A DNA stretch of 64,000 nt from CAYVUV01 sp964455095 (GTDB lineage: Bacteria; Desulfobacterota; Binatia; HRBIN30; CADEER01). Below, piece after piece: positions 28,404 through 39,393 of this stretch (positions within the stretch are counted from its first letter, which is position 1; each line of letters opens with the position of its first letter). The notes below the pieces were generated by a model, which worked only from the letters and a program-made list of their open reading frames with translations, was not told the origin of the DNA and did no database searches. Where the stretch lies: positions 62,001 to 126,000 of the forward strand of contig CAYVUV010000356.1 in the NCBI GenBank assembly GCA_964455095.1. Reading direction: 5' to 3'. The translations under genes were made by a program, and so were the position numbers.

Positions 28404-29186
28404 ATGCCCAGTCACGAGTTGGCCATCGCCGAGCAGGCGGCGCGCGAGGCCGGTGCCATCATTCGCGGCTTCTACGATCTGCCGATGGAAGTGCGGCAGA
28501 AGGGGCGCGACAATCCCGTCACCGAAGCCGACGAGCGCGCCAACGAGTGCATTCACGGCCACATCGCGCGCGCCTTTCCGAACGACGGCTGGCTGTCGGA
28601 GGAGACGCGCGACTCGCCGGAGCGCCTGGGGCGCAAGCGCGTGTGGATCGTCGACCCCCTCGACGGCACCAAGGAGTTCATCAACCACATTCCCGAGCTG
28701 TGCGTGTGCATCGCGTTGGTCGAGGACGAGTCGCCGATTCTCGGCGTCAGCTACAATCCGATCACCGACGAGATGTTCGCTGCCGCCCGCGGCCTCGGGA
28801 TGCGGCGCAACGGCGTGCTGACGCGCGTGAGCGAAACCAGCGACCTGGCCCAGGCGCGCGTGATGGCGAGCCGCTCGGAGGACAAGCGCGGTGAGTGGGA
28901 CCCGTTCAAGTCGCGCATGCAGGTCGTGCTCACCGGCAGCGTGGCGTACAAGCTGGCGCTGATCGCCGGCGGTCTCGCCGACGCCACGTTCAGTCTGACG
29001 CCGAAGAACGAGTGGGACGTGTGCTCCGGCGCGGCGCTGATTCAGGAAGCGGGCGGGCGGATCACCGACCGCGACGGCTTGCCGCTGCGCTTCAATCAGC
29101 GGAAGACGTTGCTGCCCGGCATCATCGCGACCAACGCGGCGCTGTTCGATCCGATCCGCGCCGCGATCGCGGCGACGCCGAGCTGA
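28404..29186 (+). CDS. Inositol monophosphatase family, CysQ-like phosphatase
   Basis: The ATG at 28404 follows the deoxyhypusine-synthase-like stop by 4 bp. The 260-aa protein has the metal motifs of the family: E in SEETRD, D84-P-L-D-G-T-K-E, and the C-terminal NEWDVCSGAALIQEAGG. The TKEF version of the second motif is typical of 3'(2'),5'-bisphosphate nucleotidases (CysQ), which remove 3'-phosphate from PAP; inositol monophosphatase is the alternative. It needs magnesium. Pairing with a polyamine-type transferase is unexplained. Confidence 0.88.
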   Translation: MPSHELAIAEQAAREAGAIIRGFYDLPMEVRQKGRDNPVTEADERANECIHGHIARAFPNDGWLSEETRDSPERLGRKRVWIVDPLDGTKEFINHIPELCVCIALVEDESPILGVSYNPITDEMFAAARGLGMRRNGVLTRVSETSDLAQARVMASRSEDKRGEWDPFKSRMQVVLTGSVAYKLALIAGGLADATFSLTPKNEWDVCSGAALIQEAGGRITDRDGLPLRFNQRKTLLPGIIATNAALFDPIRAAIAATPS

Positions 29187-29190
29187 TCGA

Positions 29191-29988
29191 CTACCGCTTG
29201 GTGCGGCGCGCCACCGCGGCGGACACCAGGCCGGGCAGGTCGGACATCACCCCGTCGACCCCGAGGTCGAGCAGGCGCTCGATCTCGGCGGCGTCGTTGA
29301 TGGTCCAGACATGGATCTCGCAGCCGAGTTGGTGCGCGGCGGCGATCGTGGCCGGTGTCACCAGGTCGATACCGGCGAACTCGGTGGGAATTTGCAGCGC
29401 CTGGCCCGGATGGGCGTAGCCCGCCAGGTCGCCGCGCGCGACGCGATCGATGAAGGCCGCGACCTCGGCGGCACTGGTGCCGGTGGCGATCCGCCCGCCC
29501 GCGGCGGCGCGAATCGACTGCATGATTTCATCGTGCTCGGCGGCCAGCAGCGTGCGGTCCGTCGCGCCGTTGTGGTCGAGGAGGGCGAGGACGGTGTCGA
29601 TGATCGGCGGGGTCGCCTGCTTGATCTCGATATTGAATCGCTGACCCGGAAAGGCGCTGAGCACCGCGTCGAGGGCCGGAATGCGGACGCCTTGTCCGCG
29701 ATAGGGGAACCAGGTGCCGTCGGGGGAGAAGCGAAAGCCGGCATCGAGCGCGGCGACTTCCGCCCACGTGTGATCGGCCACCGGACCGCTGCCGTCGGTG
29801 GTGCGTTCCAGCGTCGGGTCGTGCAGAACGACGACCACGCCGTCGCTGGTCGCGTGCACGTCGAGCTCGAGATACTCGGCGCCGAGTGACGCGGCGAGCG
29901 CGAAGGACGGCAGGGTGTTTTCCGGTGCGACCCCGGCCGCCCCACGGTGCCCGAACACGCGGGGCCGCGGTGGAGTGAAGTACGCCAT
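29191..29988 (-). CDS. Glycerophosphodiester phosphodiesterase
   Basis: The 265-aa protein has the family signature FGHRGAAGVAPENTLPSF with catalytic His14, the acidic metal ligands in YLELDVHAT, and the second catalytic His in VVLHDPTLERTTDG. It hydrolyses deacylated phospholipid head groups to glycerol-3-phosphate and an alcohol. No signal peptide is seen, so it is cytoplasmic. It lies 15 bp after the M23 peptidase gene on the same strand. Confidence 0.93.
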   Translation of the reverse strand: MAYFTPPRPRVFGHRGAAGVAPENTLPSFALAASLGAEYLELDVHATSDGVVVVLHDPTLERTTDGSGPVADHTWAEVAALDAGFRFSPDGTWFPYRGQGVRIPALDAVLSAFPGQRFNIEIKQATPPIIDTVLALLDHNGATDRTLLAAEHDEIMQSIRAAAGGRIATGTSAAEVAAFIDRVARGDLAGYAHPGQALQIPTEFAGIDLVTPATIAAAHQLGCEIHVWTINDAAEIERLLDLGVDGVMSDLPGLVSAAVARRTKR

Positions 29989-30003
29989 CGGCCGACTGCC
30001 GGT

Positions 30004-31359
30004 CTAGAGCGTGAGCAGGATCGGGCCGCGCTGGCGCACCTGGGCCAACGACGACAGGACGCTCGGCGGCGTGCTCGAAGCCGGGCGGTAGGCGCTCGGC
30101 ATGACGGCGCGCAGCCGCGCGGCGAGCGCGGCGCGCACGCGCTGGAACTGCTCGCGGTCGACGCGCGCCGGCTGCGGGGCGCGTCGGTGCAAGGTCAGCG
30201 GGTTGACGTACCCGCCGTTGTCGAACAGCGCGAAGTGCAGGTGCGGCCCGGTGGCCAACCCGGTCTGGCCGACCCAGCCGAGCACCTGGCCGCGCACCAC
30301 GCGCGCGCGCGGCTTGACGACGCCGGCGATGCCGCGCAGGTGCGAGTAGGCCGAGACGAATCCGCTGCCGTGATCGATCTCGATATGGCGGCCGAAGCCG
30401 CCTTTCCAGTTCGCCCACCGCACCGTTCCCGAGCCGATCGCGCGCACCGGCGTGCCGGGCGGCGCGGCGAAGTCGACGCCCAGGTGCGGGCGGCGCCGCT
30501 TGAGGATCGGATGAAAACGCGAGCTCGAGAAGGTGGACGTGATGCGCGTGAACTCGAGCGGATAGCGCAACCACGCGCCCTCGAGCGGGCGGCCCTCGGC
30601 GTCGACGTACGTCGCCTCGCCGTCGTCTTCGTAGAGGAAGGCGGCGGTCGTTGCCGCCTGGCCGATGTAGTCGGTGGCGAGGACCCGTCCGGGCTTGAGC
30701 GCCTGCCCGTCGGCCGATGAGCGCTGCTCGTAGAGGACGCGAAAGCGGTCGCCGGCGTGGACGTCGGAGGTGAAGTCGAGCTCCGAGCCGAGCAGATCGA
30801 CCATGGCGGAGATGACGGGGTCGGGCAGGCCGGCGCGCTTGGCCGAGGCGTAGAAACTGTCGCGCACGACGCCACGCAGGGCGACCACTCGCACGTCGAC
30901 CGGCCGCGACTCGCTGCGCGCCGCGAGCTGGCCTCCGACACGTTCCACCACGACCTGCCGCACGTCGTCGGCCGCGTAGCGCAGGGCGATCAGCTGTTGG
31001 CCGTCGGCGAACGAGAGACCGAGCGACTCCCCGACCACCAGGTGGTTCAAGTCGACTTCGGCGCGCGCCGCCTGATACCACTCGTTGATCTCGACGAGGG
31101 GGATGCCATAGCGCGTCATGATGTTGCCGAACGTCTCGCCGCGGGCGATCGGGTGGTCGACGGTGCTGAGGCTGATCGCCGGCGTCGACTGAAAACCCTG
31201 ATACGCGGTCAGCAACCGCGCGTGGGCGCATGGCGCCCGCATGACGGACAAACAGAGGCAGGCGACTGCCACAGCCAACGCACCGGGCGCCAACTGCCGC
31301 CGGCCATTCCGCCGCTCCCCGGCCGCCCCGCCCAGCCTTCGTACGTGCAAACCCGCCAC
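30004..31359 (-). CDS. M23 peptidase with LysM-like N-terminal domain
   Basis: The mature protein begins after a signal peptide (PGALAVAVACLCLSVMRAPCAHA). Then follow a LysM/OapA-like segment (TPAISLSTVDHPIARGETFGNIMTRYGIPLVEINEWY), a Csd3-type middle domain and a C-terminal M23 domain with HLGVDFAAPPGTP, HIEIDHGSGFVSAYSHL and HLHF. It is a zinc DD- or LD-endopeptidase-type enzyme of peptidoglycan in the periplasm. The start is uncertain: GTG at 31359 keeps the signal peptide; TTG at 31377 is longer; the ATG at 31242 would destroy it. It is divergent from mltG, a second murein gene. Confidence 0.87.
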   Translation of the reverse strand: MAGLHVRRLGGAAGERRNGRRQLAPGALAVAVACLCLSVMRAPCAHARLLTAYQGFQSTPAISLSTVDHPIARGETFGNIMTRYGIPLVEINEWYQAARAEVDLNHLVVGESLGLSFADGQQLIALRYAADDVRQVVVERVGGQLAARSESRPVDVRVVALRGVVRDSFYASAKRAGLPDPVISAMVDLLGSELDFTSDVHAGDRFRVLYEQRSSADGQALKPGRVLATDYIGQAATTAAFLYEDDGEATYVDAEGRPLEGAWLRYPLEFTRITSTFSSSRFHPILKRRRPHLGVDFAAPPGTPVRAIGSGTVRWANWKGGFGRHIEIDHGSGFVSAYSHLRGIAGVVKPRARVVRGQVLGWVGQTGLATGPHLHFALFDNGGYVNPLTLHRRAPQPARVDREQFQRVRAALAARLRAVMPSAYRPASSTPPSVLSSLAQVRQRGPILLTL

Positions 31360-31436
31360 GCGACGGCAACCTGCCAAGGTGGTTCCATCATGTCAAGTAT
31401 GGGAAGTTGATCAGCACACGGGAACGAGTAGGGGTG

Positions 31437-32432
31437 ATGCGATCGATTGGGCGGGCTCTGGTGTTGATCATTGGCGCGGGCGCCGTGGCGGCGGGCGGCG
31501 CGGGTTGGTACGCGTGGCAGGCGTTGCACACCCCGGTCGTGCCGCCCGCCGGCGGCGTCGCGGTGGCGATACCGGCTGGAGCGGGGTTCCGCGCCGTCGC
31601 CGAGCGCCTGCAGCGCGCCGGGGTGCTGCGCCATCCCCGTCTGTTGACCCTGTGGGCGCGCTATCGCGGCGAAGACCGGCGGGTGCACAGCGGCGAGTAC
31701 CGGTTGGAACATCCGCTCTCGCCAGTCGAGTTGCTGGCGCTGTTGCAGTCGCCGGCGAACGCTTTGCGGTGGGTGACCTTGCCGGAGGGACTGACCGCCG
31801 CACAGGTCGGCGAAGTGCTCGAGCGCGAAGGCTTCGGTGGGCGCGACGTGTGGCGTTGCGCGATGAGTGACCCGCATCTGCTCGCCGACCTCGAGTTGCC
31901 GGCGAGCGGAGTCGAAGGGTACTTGTTTCCCGACACCTATGCCTTCGAATGGGCGATGGAGCCGCCGGTCGTGGTGCGGCGTATGGTGGCGCGCTTTCGC
32001 GAGGAGAGCGCGCGGTTGACCGCGCGCCGCGTGGCGGCTGGTCTGAGCGAGGCGGAAATGATCACCCTGGCGTCGGTGATCGAGAAGGAGACCGCGCAGC
32101 CCAGCGAGCGCAGTCTCATCTCCGGCGTCTTTCACAACCGCTTGCGCCTCGGCATGCCGCTGCAATCCGACCCGACGGTACTGTACGCCGTCGGCATGCC
32201 GAAGCGACCGTTGACGCGCGCCGATCTCGCGCATCCGTCGCCGTACAATACCTATGCCCACGGCGGCCTGCCGCCGGGGCCGATCGCCAATCCGGGCCGC
32301 GCGGCGCTGGAGGCGGCCGTGGCCCCCGCCGAAACGCGGGCGCTGTACTTCGTCGCGCGCAACGACGGCACGCACGAGTTCTCCGCGTCGCTCGAAGACC
32401 ACAACCGCGCGGTGCGGCGCTATCAACGCTGA
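31437..32432 (+). CDS. mltG: Endolytic murein transglycosylase MltG
   Basis: The 331-aa protein has an N-terminal membrane anchor (RALVLIIGAGAVAAGGAGWYAW), a LysM-like subdomain and the YceG/MltG core with GYLFPDTYAF and LASVIEKETAQPSER, whose Glu is the catalytic residue. It cleaves nascent glycan strands at the inner membrane and helps terminate their growth. The ATG at 31437 is preferred (GTG one codon earlier). It is divergent from the M23 peptidase gene across a gap under 80 bp. Confidence 0.95.
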   Translation: MRSIGRALVLIIGAGAVAAGGAGWYAWQALHTPVVPPAGGVAVAIPAGAGFRAVAERLQRAGVLRHPRLLTLWARYRGEDRRVHSGEYRLEHPLSPVELLALLQSPANALRWVTLPEGLTAAQVGEVLEREGFGGRDVWRCAMSDPHLLADLELPASGVEGYLFPDTYAFEWAMEPPVVVRRMVARFREESARLTARRVAAGLSEAEMITLASVIEKETAQPSERSLISGVFHNRLRLGMPLQSDPTVLYAVGMPKRPLTRADLAHPSPYNTYAHGGLPPGPIANPGRAALEAAVAPAETRALYFVARNDGTHEFSASLEDHNRAVRRYQR

Positions 32433-32438
32433 GGCGCG

Positions 32439-34379
<1,941 letters not shown>

Positions 34380-34505
34380 GGGCCGAGTTTGTAGCGGCGC
34401 GCCGGCGGGCAGGCAAGGCAGCCGAACACACCGCGCGGCTTGCAAGTTGGCGGCCGCTCTTTTATCCGGACTGAGGCTCGGGCCGTCTGCCCACGCGAGG
34501 GTTTC

Positions 34506-34892
34506 GTGTCGGTGCTGCTCCGGATCAGTGCGGTTGCATCTTTAGGATGGGCGCTATGGCTCTTCGGGCTCGACCCGAGCGGGGCGATTCCGCTCGCCTC
34601 CCAGACGGTTGCCCTGGCGCGCGGGCTGGCGATCGCCAACCTCGGGCTCGCCTATCTGTTCTGGCATGCGGCGCGCGATCCGGGCAGAGAGCGCGCCGTT
34701 GTCTACACCGCGCTGCTGGTTTTCGGATTGCGCGGCGCCAACGGCACCTACCAGGTGCTCTACCTGCTCGATGGGCCGGCAGCGGTGGCGGGGCTGGTCG
34801 ACATGGTAACGTCGATCGCCATGTTCGTCGGCCTGCTCAACTCGCTTCCCGCGACCCTGCGGCCACCCGGGGTCGAGCCACCCCGAGCCTGA
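34506..34892 (+). CDS. Small polytopic membrane protein
   Basis: A GTG start at 34506 with GAGGG six bases upstream gives 128 aa (VSVLLRISAVASLGWALWLF). Four hydrophobic helices alternate with short loops, and the C-terminus is Pro-rich. It looks like an inner-membrane protein of unknown family. It lies divergent from the ABC-F gene and convergent with hesB, with 11 bp to the latter's stop. Confidence 0.6.
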   Translation: MSVLLRISAVASLGWALWLFGLDPSGAIPLASQTVALARGLAIANLGLAYLFWHAARDPGRERAVVYTALLVFGLRGANGTYQVLYLLDGPAAVAGLVDMVTSIAMFVGLLNSLPATLRPPGVEPPRA

Positions 34893-34903
34893 GTCGGCGG
34901 CTG

Positions 34904-35290
34904 TTACGGCGCGAACGACGTCCCGCAGCCGCAGGTACGCGAGGCGTTCGGGTTGAGAAACTTGAACCCGGCGCCGTGCAGGCCGGTGACATAGTCCAAC
35001 GTCATGCCCTGCAGGTGGGCCTGGCTCTCTCGATCGACGAAGACGCGCACGCCGTCGAGCTCCATGACGGCATCGTTCGGACCCGGTTGCTCCTCGAAGG
35101 CGAGCTGGTACTGGAAGCCCGAACACCCGCCGCCCTGCACCCCGACGCGCAACCCGTAACCCGCCACGCCCTCGCGCTGCATCGTCTGCTTGACCATCTC
35201 GACCGCCTTCTCGGTCAGCGAGACGATCGCGTCGCCGTCCCCGCGGGGCTCGGCTCGGCCGCCCAGGTCGATTGTCAGCTCGTGTGCCAT
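34904..35290 (-). CDS. HesB/IscA-type iron-sulfur carrier (ErpA-like)
   Basis: The 128-aa protein carries the three conserved cysteines of A-type carriers: C56 in GGGCSGF and C120 and C122 in CGCG near the C-terminus. It passes [2Fe-2S] or [4Fe-4S] clusters to apo-enzymes in the cytoplasm. An N-terminal extension of about 18 residues precedes the core. GAGGAGAG precedes the ATG. The ferredoxin and SufT-like genes at 53850-54768 are functional relatives elsewhere in the window. It is divergent from gspC. Confidence 0.92.
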   Translation of the reverse strand: MAHELTIDLGGRAEPRGDGDAIVSLTEKAVEMVKQTMQREGVAGYGLRVGVQGGGCSGFQYQLAFEEQPGPNDAVMELDGVRVFVDRESQAHLQGMTLDYVTGLHGAGFKFLNPNASRTCGCGTSFAP

Positions 35291-35418
35291 GCGCTCTCCT
35301 CGGGTCAGGTCTGAAGCTTTTGATCAATATTGCGTCTTACACTCGGTAGCCGGGGGCGATTCCGCAGTCAAGCCGCGGCCCGTCTGCCTTGAATTCGCCA
35401 AACTCTTTTGACTATAGG

Positions 35419-36321
35419 ATGCCCGGCTTACGCAACATGTCGTTCTCGCCCCGATATTTGGTGGCTGCCAACTTGGTTCTGCTGGCGCTGGCGGCCTACT
35501 CGGCGTCCGCAATCGTGGGCACTGCGTTGGCGGCCAAGCTGGTACCGCCGCTCGAGGTCGATATCAGCCCGCCCCCTCCGCCGATTCCGCAAGAGCCGGC
35601 TAAACCCGAAGGATATTACGAGATTATCCACAAGCGCGATATCTTCAACTCGGCCAAGCCGCCGCCGCCGGCGCCGGCGGCCGCCCAGCCGCCGCCGACC
35701 ACGCCGCTGAAGCTCAAGTTGTGGGGCGTCGCCCTGCACCAGCACAACAAGTCGTATTGCATCATCGAGGACGAGCCGAAGCGCAAGCAGGACCTCTACC
35801 ACGTCGGCGACGAGGTCCCCGGCGGCGCCAAGGTCAAGGCCATCGAATGGCACCGCGTGGTGCTGACCCGCAACGGCCAAGACGAGGTGTTGGAGATCAA
35901 CTCGGCCCAGGTGCCGGGTCCGGTGGCGGCGGCACCGCGCCCCGGCGGCATTCCGGTTACCCGCCCGGCGGTGGCGGACGAGCACATTCAGATGACCGGG
36001 GAGAACGAGTTCCTGATCGATCGCTCGGAGGTCGATGGCGCCTTGGAGAACATGAGTCAGCTGTTCACGCAGATCCGTGCGGTGCCGCACTTCGAAGGCG
36101 GTAAGTCGACCGGTTTCCGCCTGTTCGCCATCCGCACCGGCAGCTTGTTCGACAAGATCGGCCTCAAGAACGGCGACATCATCCAGCGCATCAACGGCTC
36201 CGACATGAACGATCCCAGCAAGGCGCTGGAACTGCTGCAGGCGCTGCGCAACGAGCAGCACCTGACGGTGGACGTGATTCGAAACCGTCAGCCGCAGACC
36301 CTGTCCTATCAGTTTAGATAA
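35419..36321 (+). CDS. gspC: Type II secretion inner-membrane protein GspC
   Basis: The first gene of the type II secretion operon encodes 300 aa. One transmembrane helix (residues ~13-38) is followed by a Pro-rich hinge, the HR domain (LKLWGVALHQHNKSYCIIED to about 140) that contacts the secretin, and a C-terminal PDZ domain (~215-300, with GSLFDKIGLKNGDIIQRING). GspC links the inner-membrane platform to GspD and helps select substrates. The ATG at 35419 is used; another lies at 35437. No convincing promoter was found in the 128-bp gap to hesB. Confidence 0.93.
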   Translation: MPGLRNMSFSPRYLVAANLVLLALAAYSASAIVGTALAAKLVPPLEVDISPPPPPIPQEPAKPEGYYEIIHKRDIFNSAKPPPPAPAAAQPPPTTPLKLKLWGVALHQHNKSYCIIEDEPKRKQDLYHVGDEVPGGAKVKAIEWHRVVLTRNGQDEVLEINSAQVPGPVAAAPRPGGIPVTRPAVADEHIQMTGENEFLIDRSEVDGALENMSQLFTQIRAVPHFEGGKSTGFRLFAIRTGSLFDKIGLKNGDIIQRINGSDMNDPSKALELLQALRNEQHLTVDVIRNRQPQTLSYQFR

Positions 36322-36341
36322 GCCCGACCGTGTGAGGTGGT

Positions 36342-39300
36342 ATGCAGTGGTTCTGTTCTTGGCTGGGGATCGTCAGCCTGGCCGTCGGGCTTCTCGGATT
36401 CGAGGTCGTGGCCGCGCAAGACGCGCCCGCACCCCCACCGCCGGCTCCTGCCGGGGCCGCGCCCCCGCCAGCCGCGGCACCCCCGGCTGCCGCCGCGCCG
36501 CCCGCCGTTGCGCCGCGGCCTGCGGTCGCGCGGCCGCCAGTGGCCGTTGCTCCGCCGCCCGCAGCCGTTGTTCCTCCACCGGCGGCCGTTGCTCCTCCGC
36601 CAGTGGCGGTGCCGCCACCGGCCGAGCCGGAGCCGCCACCTAGCGGTCCTGATGAGAAGCTGATCACGATGGACTTTCAGGACGTCGAGCTCGCCGTCCT
36701 GGTCAAGTTCATTAGCGAGATCACCGGCCGCAACTTCATCCTCGACGAGCGGGTCAAGGGCAAGGTCACCATCATCTCGCCCGGCAAGATCTCGGTCGAG
36801 GAAGCGTATGCGGTCTTTCAGTCCGTCCTGCAGGTCAAGAATTTCACCACCGTACCGAGCGGCAGCATCATCAAGATCCTCGGGTCCCAGGAGGCCAAGA
36901 GCGCGACCATCGACACCGTCTTGCCGGGCGGGGCGTCGTCGTTGACCGACGAGTTCATCACCAAGCTGATTCCGATGAAGAACGTCGACGTCAACAACAT
37001 GCTGCCCATCGTCCAACCCCTGGTCTCGCCCAATGGGCTGCTGGCGGCATACACGGCGACGAATCTCATGATCCTGATTGACAGCGCCTCCAACATCGCG
37101 CGTATCGGGAAGATCCTGCGCGAGCTGGATGTGCCTGGCTTCGAGCGCGACACCGACGTGGTGCGCCTGAACTACGCCTTCGCGGCCGAGGTCGCCGCCG
37201 TCATCGCCCAAGTGCTCGAGACACCGGCGAGCGGTCAGCAACAGCAGGGATTGGCTCCGCGCGCGGCCGCGCCGCCGCCAGCCGCTCGACCGGGCGCGGC
37301 TGCCGCCGCCCGCCGGCCGGGTGCCGCCCCCGGGCAGAGCTCAACCATCACTTCTGGAGGGGATGGACAAGGCGCCTATAAGATCATTCCCGACGAGCGC
37401 ACCAACTCGCTCATCGTCGTCGCCGGGCCGCTGGAAATGAACAAGATTCGCGACCTGATCGTGCGACTCGATGTGCCCCTGCGGTTCGGCACCGGGCGCA
37501 TTCACGTCCACTACCTCAAGTACGCCAACGCCTTCGAGATCGTTCCCGTTCTCTCCGATCTGATCGGCGGCGGCGGCGGCGGCGGCGCCGGCGGGCTCGG
37601 CGGCGGACTCCTGGGGCGCTCACTGGGCGGCTCGACCGCGTTTCGCGGCGGTCGCCTCGGCCAGCGGGGCGGCCTGGGCGGCCTGGCCGGTAACCTGGGC
37701 GGCGGCGGCCTGGGCGGCCTAGGCGGCCTGGGCGGCGGTGGCCTGGGCGGCCTGGGCGGCGGCGGCCTGGGCGGAGGTTTCGGCAGCAATTCGCAACGCG
37801 GCGGCGCCGCGGGCAGCCTGGGGCGCGGGGGCGGGAGCTTCGGCGGCGGCATCGGAGGGCTCGGCGGTCTCGGCGGTGGCGGGTCGGTGACGGGCGGCGG
37901 CAGTGGGGAGTTCGAGGGTCTGGTGCGCATCACCGCCGATCCCTCGACCAACGCGCTGATCGTCAACGCCTCGCCGCAGGACTTTGAGACCCTGAAGCGC
38001 GTCATCGAGCAGCTCGACGTGCGGCGGCGCCAGGTCTACGTCGAAGCCATCATCCTGGAAGTGCGCCTCGAGACCCAACGCGCTCTCGGCATCGAGTTGC
38101 AGGGTGTCACCGGCATCAACAACGGCGTGGCCATCGGACGCACCAACTTTGGCAACATCAATTCTTTTCTCGATCCGACCAGGCTGACGGGGATCCCCGG
38201 GCTGCTCGCCGCGGCCGCCAGCAATCAGACCGTGCGCCTGCCCAACGGCACGGTCGTGCCGGCGCAAGTCGCGCTGCTCACGGCGGCGCAGGGCAATACC
38301 GATGTCAACATTCTCTCCGCGCCCAACATCTTGACGACCGACAACCGGGAGGCGGAGATCGTCGTCGGCCAGAACATTCCCTTTCTCGCCTCGCGGTCGA
38401 CCAGCGAGACCAACCTCGCCAATACCTTCTCCACCATCGAGCGCCGCGACGTCGGCATCACCTTGCGCCTGACGCCGCAGATCTCCGAAGGCGGCATGGT
38501 GCGCATGGACCTTTTCCAGGAGGTCTCAGCGGTCATTCCGTCGTCCGTCATCGACGCCAACCAGCTCGGACCGTCGACCACCATCCGCTCGGCGACGACT
38601 TCGGTCGTCGTCCGCAACGCGCAGACGGTCGTGATCGGCGGCCTGATCTCCGACGACATCAGCAACCAGGAGAACTCGATCCCGTTTCTCAGCGAGATCC
38701 CGATCATCGGTAACCTGCTGCGCTCCTCGAATGTGGAGCGGCGCAAGATCAACCTGCTGATTTTTCTCACGCCGCACATCGTGCTCGACGCGCAGGACCA
38801 TCGAGACCTGTCGCTCGAACAACGCGGGAAGATCCGCGCCTTCATGGAAGACCACCACTTCCGCAACCTGCGGCGCGAGCAACTCGACACCCCCAATTGG
38901 GACCCTCCGCTGCCGCCGCGCCGGCCCCCCGGCGAAGACGACGAGGCCGATGGCCGCTCGGAGCCGCCGGCGAGAAGCGAGTGGGACAAGCCGGTCGCCG
39001 CCGAGCGGCCCGATCCCCAGCGCGACACGGCGGCGCGCAATCAACTGCTCGACCCGCCGGCGGTCAACCGCTACGTCCTGCTCGCCAGCTTCAGCGAGCG
39101 CGGTACCGCGCCGCCGGCGTTGCAGTCGGCCAGCGGCTTGGTGGCGATCGCGCTGCCCGACGATTCAGCCCTCACCACCCTGTTCCGCAAGGGCGAGCAG
39201 TATCGGTTCCAGAACGACAACTTCCAAGGGTTGTACCGTTGCCTCGAAGCCTATCCGGGGGCTTACGCGGCACAGCTGGTCTATCCCGAGGGGTTGCCCG

Positions 39301-39389
39301 TCGATGCCGCCAAGGGCGAATACCTGCATTGGCGCGACCTCGCGGACGTCTCCTCCGCTAACATTGGCTCTTGGAGCGCGCTACACTGA
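36342..39389 (+). CDS. gspD: Type II secretion secretin GspD, long form
   Basis: The 1015-aa outer-membrane channel begins with a signal peptide (MQWFCSWLGIVSLAVGLLGF) after a GAGGTGGT site. A Pro/Ala-rich stretch (~27-105) precedes the N0 domain (ITMDFQDVELAVLVKFISEI), then N1, N2 and N3. A Gly-rich insertion of about 115 residues (~408-522) splits the N-terminal region before VRITADPSTNALIVNAS. The secretin core contains VEAIILEVRLETQRALGIELQG and ends near LLIFLTPHIV. About 170 further residues follow, with an Arg/Asp-rich linker and a small domain (NRYVLLASFSERG). Typical GspD proteins are 650-750 aa. Confidence 0.94.
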   Translation: MQWFCSWLGIVSLAVGLLGFEVVAAQDAPAPPPPAPAGAAPPPAAAPPAAAAPPAVAPRPAVARPPVAVAPPPAAVVPPPAAVAPPPVAVPPPAEPEPPPSGPDEKLITMDFQDVELAVLVKFISEITGRNFILDERVKGKVTIISPGKISVEEAYAVFQSVLQVKNFTTVPSGSIIKILGSQEAKSATIDTVLPGGASSLTDEFITKLIPMKNVDVNNMLPIVQPLVSPNGLLAAYTATNLMILIDSASNIARIGKILRELDVPGFERDTDVVRLNYAFAAEVAAVIAQVLETPASGQQQQGLAPRAAAPPPAARPGAAAAARRPGAAPGQSSTITSGGDGQGAYKIIPDERTNSLIVVAGPLEMNKIRDLIVRLDVPLRFGTGRIHVHYLKYANAFEIVPVLSDLIGGGGGGGAGGLGGGLLGRSLGGSTAFRGGRLGQRGGLGGLAGNLGGGGLGGLGGLGGGGLGGLGGGGLGGGFGSNSQRGGAAGSLGRGGGSFGGGIGGLGGLGGGGSVTGGGSGEFEGLVRITADPSTNALIVNASPQDFETLKRVIEQLDVRRRQVYVEAIILEVRLETQRALGIELQGVTGINNGVAIGRTNFGNINSFLDPTRLTGIPGLLAAAASNQTVRLPNGTVVPAQVALLTAAQGNTDVNILSAPNILTTDNREAEIVVGQNIPFLASRSTSETNLANTFSTIERRDVGITLRLTPQISEGGMVRMDLFQEVSAVIPSSVIDANQLGPSTTIRSATTSVVVRNAQTVVIGGLISDDISNQENSIPFLSEIPIIGNLLRSSNVERRKINLLIFLTPHIVLDAQDHRDLSLEQRGKIRAFMEDHHFRNLRREQLDTPNWDPPLPPRRPPGEDDEADGRSEPPARSEWDKPVAAERPDPQRDTAARNQLLDPPAVNRYVLLASFSERGTAPPALQSASGLVAIALPDDSALTTLFRKGEQYRFQNDNFQGLYRCLEAYPGAYAAQLVYPEGLPVDAAKGEYLHWRDLADVSSANIGSWSALH
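36420..36655 (+). repeat. Pro/Ala-coding low-complexity tract in gspD
   Basis: Direct repeats of ccg, gcc and gtt codons encode APPPAAVVPPPAAVAPP-type units. The same tract shows open frames on all three forward frames, which reflects composition, not extra genes. It probably forms an extended periplasmic spacer after the signal peptide. Confidence 0.7.
37564..37912 (+). repeat. Gly/Leu-coding tandem repeat in gspD
   Basis: Units such as ggcggcctgggc repeat imperfectly and encode GGLGG, GGGGLGG and GLGGLGG. The tract falls inside the secretin N-domain region. Slippage could change its length between strains, and it may form a flexible loop in the periplasmic vestibule. Confidence 0.75.
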
Positions 39390-39393
39390 CCGT

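Noticed and set aside
29528..31369. A 613-codon minus-strand frame across GDPD and the M23 peptidase
   Set aside because: Same reasoning: it is out of frame with two clear enzymes and has no recognisable domain.
35389..35417. TTGAAT...TATAGG as a gspC promoter
   Set aside because: Spacing is 18 bp and the -10 would touch the preferred ATG at 35419. It would work only with the start at 35437, so support is too weak.
37564..37912. A possible CRISPR-like or satellite repeat
   Set aside because: The repeat units are codon-sized, vary at third positions and encode Gly/Leu in frame inside gspD; there are no spacers.
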